DNA of 64,000 nucleotides from Pempheris klunzingeri (taxonomy: Eukaryota; Chordata; Actinopteri; Acropomatiformes; Pempheridae): NCBI RefSeq assembly GCF_042242105.1, contig NC_092014.1:4403874-4467873 (forward strand), written 5' to 3'. The notes below the pieces were generated by a model that was not told the origin of the DNA, did no database searches, and saw only the letters and a program-made list of their open reading frames with translations. Every line of letters starts with the position of its first letter. Position 1 is the first letter of the stretch. This document shows positions 63,296 through 64,000 of the stretch, one piece after another. The translations under genes and the position numbers were made by a program.

Positions 63296-64000
63296 GTACG
63301 GCATTATTTCACTTTACCTACATTGTTATATCTTATAAGCTGTTTTCGAGTATTACATTGAAAGACGTTAACCCAGGTGATTTATGATGGGGACATGTGG
63401 CCCAAGGTTCAGGATTTTGGGTTATTTGATGGACATGTCAAAGATTTTCACACAGCATGCCTGAAAGGCCTTGAGTAACAGTTTTATCAACTTCCGCAGT
63501 GCTGTGGCTGTGGCTTATGGTGTTTAGCTCAAAAGCTAAAGGCTACTGAACGCTTAAACTTGTTGAAGAACACAGTCTGTCCAGTGTTATGTGCAAATCC
63601 TCAGGCGTGTGTTTGACAGTGCTGGATGGTGCAGGCCACAACATGCAGGGAAATGCTGTAATGCTGCAAACTCAGAGCACAGGCTCCGTACTGTAAATTC
63701 AAGACATGTCAGAAAGAGTGGCTCCTAAGAAAAGAACAGGAAGACATATAAAAGCTCTATTTAGTTTAAGTTGGACACTATTACATTTTTTAGTATTAGG
63801 AAAACCTGGTCAAATTGTTTGGTCTAAAGGCTTATAAGTTCTCTCTCAGAACAAGTTTGGACAATGTGTTGTCAAAAACTTCTACACACTTATCCTTGAA
63901 GGTGGGGCAAAAGGGGCCGGCTGTCATGATGGGGGAAATTGTAAAGCGGAGTTGTTGCAGTCGCTGCTGCAGGAAGTCAGTCAACAGAAAATCAAACATT
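63296..64000 (+). other. rac2 intron 1 (partial)
   Basis: Non-coding to the window edge. No further exon or repeat was recognised. Confidence 0.7.

Overview
The window is genomic DNA from a vertebrate, almost certainly a ray-finned (teleost) fish. Evidence: split protein-coding genes with GT-AG introns, compact intergenic spacing, abundant (CA/TG)n microsatellites, and degraded copies of repeats typical of fish genomes (CR1/Rex-type LINE 3' ends, a Tc1/mariner-like short element). Four genes were recognised by translating exons and checking that splice phases join; no database search was possible.

Layout. 1-31 kb: no recognisable protein-coding exon. It holds a CpG-rich island at about 5.6-6.7 kb that looks like an orphan promoter/first exon, a second promoter-like segment at about 12.75-13.16 kb with YY1- and ETS-like motifs and a clean splice donor, a 706-bp inverted-repeat transposon (13.8-14.5 kb), several interspersed repeats and long microsatellites. 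31.8-37.6 kb (+): grap2-like adaptor (SH3-SH2-SH3, six coding exons, 250 aa). 39.5-47.2 kb (+): fam83f (five coding exons, 515 aa). 50.4-61.4 kb (-): cyth4, complete (13 coding exons, 394 aa; coiled coil, Sec7, PH, basic tail). 63.26 kb (+): first coding exon of a Rac GTPase, most likely rac2, which runs off the right edge.

Biology. grap2 (GADS), cyth4 and rac2 have human orthologues used mainly in blood cells: antigen-receptor adaptor, ARF exchange factor and Rho-family GTPase. fam83f is a casein-kinase-1 scaffold and the conserved neighbour of GRAP2 on human 22q13.1. CYTH4/RAC2 lie on the same human arm, as I recall megabases away, so their closeness here suggests a rearranged or compacted block. 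cyth4 and rac2 are divergent, with start codons 1.8 kb apart and an ETS/PU.1-like site between them. I saw no operon, CRISPR array, tRNA, rRNA or novel multi-gene system. The most interesting items are the fam83f C-terminal cysteine box, the short grap2 linker with nested transposons in the adjoining intron, and the two unassigned promoter-like regions in the left half.
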